Shown in pieces: positions 30,058 through 31,620 of a stretch of DNA of 31,620 nt; the first letter of the stretch is position 1; each line of letters starts with the position of its first letter. This stretch comes from CAJBLF01 sp964495825. Its GTDB lineage: Bacteria; Patescibacteriota; Gracilibacteria; Absconditabacterales; Absconditicoccaceae. Position numbers and translations under genes: made by a program. Below the pieces are notes generated by a model. It made no database searches. It saw only the letters and a list, made by a program, of their open reading frames with translations, and had not been told where the DNA came from. Location of the stretch: contig CAZBWI010000014.1 in NCBI GenBank assembly GCA_964495825.1, positions 1 to 31,620 of the forward strand, read 5' to 3'.

Positions 30058-31518
30058 TTAATTGCTTTCTACCCTTGCGGCATGCCTAATAGGCTTATTC
30101 TCTTGTTTCTCAAAGAATGCTATCGCCTGAGCTAGTTCTTCGTGGTCCTTTGCATATTCATGGATATCTATCCCTTGTTTGTATGCCTCGCATGCTTGTA
30201 CCAAAGCAGTCGCGCCTTTTTGTGTGCCACCCGGGTGTGCATGACATCCAGCTCCCATCGTGGTGATAAAATCAGTATTTCCCATTACATCGATGAACGG
30301 TTTCAAAAGTGTAGGATTCAATCCTCATGAAATGATTGGGCAACATTTCTTCATCGTCCTCCGCGAATCGTCTTCAGAAGTCAATGCGTGATGAGTATCA
30401 GCTTGAATTTTATTGATCAAGTCATCATCATTTTCTGGAATCAATCATCGATTTTGGTCGAAAATATGCCCTTGTGCATGATAGCTATAAATACTATGTG
30501 CTGCTGTCACATCTTCTTCTGGTGTTCCCGCCATCTTCCCCACGCCTGCAGTTCCTGTATGGATTCATGAAGTCCCTGCTAATCTTGCAAATTTGGAAAG
30601 GACCAATACGGAATATCAGATAGGGTTTTCTGGTCTCGTAAATGCGCCGTGTCCTGCTCTATGGAAATGGATGAAGACATCTGGATATTTTCTTCTCAGT
30701 GTTTGGACTGCCATCCATCCCGCAGTTGTTCCATCGATAAGAAATGCATACGATCCTGGTTCCATTCATGAATTTCTAATAATCTCACATCTCTTGATCA
30801 TGGTATCATAATCAGCAGCAGATACATTGAAAGAATGAACCTTTTTGTGTCCAGTTTCCTTGACAGCCTTATCCATTGCTTCTTTGATATGTGCAACCAT
30901 CTTCTCATATGGACAGAAATCTTGATCGGCTTGCGGTTCATCGTTTTTAACAAAATCACCTCCACCTCTCCAGAAATCATATGCAACTTCAGCATATTCC
31001 GCTGATGTCAATCCCATTTTTGGTTTTACGATAGTACCCAAAATTGGTCTGTCATACACGTTAAGATATTTTCTCATATCATCCAATGTATAACTCGGTC
31101 CATCATATTGTTCAAGCATCGCTGGTGGAAATCGGACGTCCAAGAGTTTCAAAGCAGAAATCTCTTTCATTCCGAAGATATTCCCTGCAATATACGTCAT
31201 GATATTTTGGACATTCCCTCCCCTATCTCGAAGTCTTCGTGGATATGCAATCCGAACTAAGTTTTTTTCAAGATCTACTTTGTAGACGAGTGCATTCATC
31301 TCACGAGCAAATGGTGTTTCGGTATTTACCTGGAAATTGGTTCCCGTAGACGATTCTGCGGAAACTTCGCAGGCAGCCTGAAGAATATTGAGTTTCCCTC
31401 CAGGAATAAGATGAAAACAAGTCAACATATACTCACCGTTCTTCGGATTGGGAAGATCGAGATTGATATATGCCAATTGATGATCATTGAGCGTAGCGAG
31501 AAGTTCTTTGATATCCAT
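30058..31518 (-). CDS. rbcL: Ribulose-1,5-bisphosphate carboxylase, form II/III-like large subunit
   Basis: A 486-aa RuBisCO. Catalytic residues align well with R. rubrum form II numbering: K165 and K167 in GTIVKPKMGL; the carbamylated lysine K191 with Mg ligands D193 and E194 in FVKNDEPQ; HFHRAGHGAFTR with the conserved H286; loop 6 GVGKMAGT; and the phosphate-binding GG in SGGLNP. Several glycines are TGA codons. The form II/III group occurs in CPR bacteria and some archaea and acts in nucleoside-monophosphate salvage rather than in a Calvin cycle. AMP phosphorylase next door supplies the precursor (through an isomerase not in this window). The product 3-phosphoglycerate enters glycolysis, which the adjacent pyk serves. 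No small subunit is present, as expected. Confidence 0.96.
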
Positions 31519-31552
31519 GCTTATTTGTTTTTAATATAATAAAAGATACATA

Positions 31553-31582
31553 ATTATACTTGGGTCTAGAGTACTTTAGCAA
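31553..31582 (-). promoter_or_regulatory. Predicted promoter of the RuBisCO operon
   Basis: Minus-strand TTGCTA (31582-31577) and a consensus TATAAT (31558-31553), 18 nt apart, lie about 35 bp before the RuBisCO start codon. The remaining 38 bases to the window edge show nothing else clear. Confidence 0.55.
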
Positions 31583-31620
31583 CAAATTTTCACATACTCT
31601 TTTAAAAGTTTCAATAACTT

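Noticed and set aside
30058..31518. RuBisCO as evidence of autotrophic CO2 fixation
   Set aside because: There is no phosphoribulokinase in the window and AMP phosphorylase is adjacent; form II/III enzymes in CPR are linked to nucleotide salvage.

Overview
The window reads as a chromosomal segment of an AT-rich Candidate Phyla Radiation (Patescibacteria) bacterium that uses genetic code 25, in which UGA encodes glycine. Under the standard code almost every gene is broken by in-frame TGA. Reading TGA as Gly restores 22 of the 25 full-length genes called here from fragments (rpoB, rpoC, murD, rpmA and others). The clearest case is the RNA polymerase catalytic motif NADFDGD, whose glycine is TGA (15790-15792). 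Only TAA and TAG end genes. Code 25 is known in Absconditabacteria (SR1) and Gracilibacteria; the RuBisCO/AMP-phosphorylase cluster leans towards Absconditabacteria, but the window alone does not settle it.

Layout. (1) 1-4650, envelope genes: a signal-peptide membrane protein and murD on the minus strand, a one-helix small protein, then a divergent murL and a protein with a duplicated Cys/His module on the plus strand. The murD/murL pair suggests the L-Glu-adding, epimerising route to muramyl dipeptide. (2) 4652-12101, two adjacent giant exported proteins on the plus strand (894 and 1540 aa; the second contains a right-handed beta-helix). Both end in the same ~247-aa C-terminal region, made of a Cys-bounded helical segment and three copies of an APNGK-Y module. 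(3) 12141-25680, a minus-strand block of information genes: nusB, rpmF (L32), rpmA (L27), rpoC, rpoB, rpmH (L34), a fused S6-S18 gene, tsf, a small membrane protein, rpsB, rplL and rplJ. rplJ is preceded by an L10-type leader with an attenuator-like hairpin and a promoter. (4) 25691-26857, a secreted 3D-domain protein with two peptidoglycan-binding repeats. (5) 26858-27350, a repeat-bearing spacer and one small ORF. (6) 27381-31582, a metabolic cluster: RuBisCO (form II/III-like), AMP phosphorylase, then a short pyruvate kinase.

Together these describe a reduced cell that makes peptidoglycan and displays very large surface proteins. It probably salvages nucleoside monophosphates: AMP to ribose-1,5-bisphosphate (AMP phosphorylase), to RuBP (isomerase not in this window), to two 3-phosphoglycerate (RuBisCO), then to pyruvate and ATP (pyruvate kinase). 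No tRNA, rRNA, CRISPR array, transposase or phage gene was recognised. The most novel items are the S6-S18 fusion, the shared triplicated C-terminal region of the surface proteins, the duplicated Cys/His protein next to murL, and short-period intergenic repeats between ribosomal genes.
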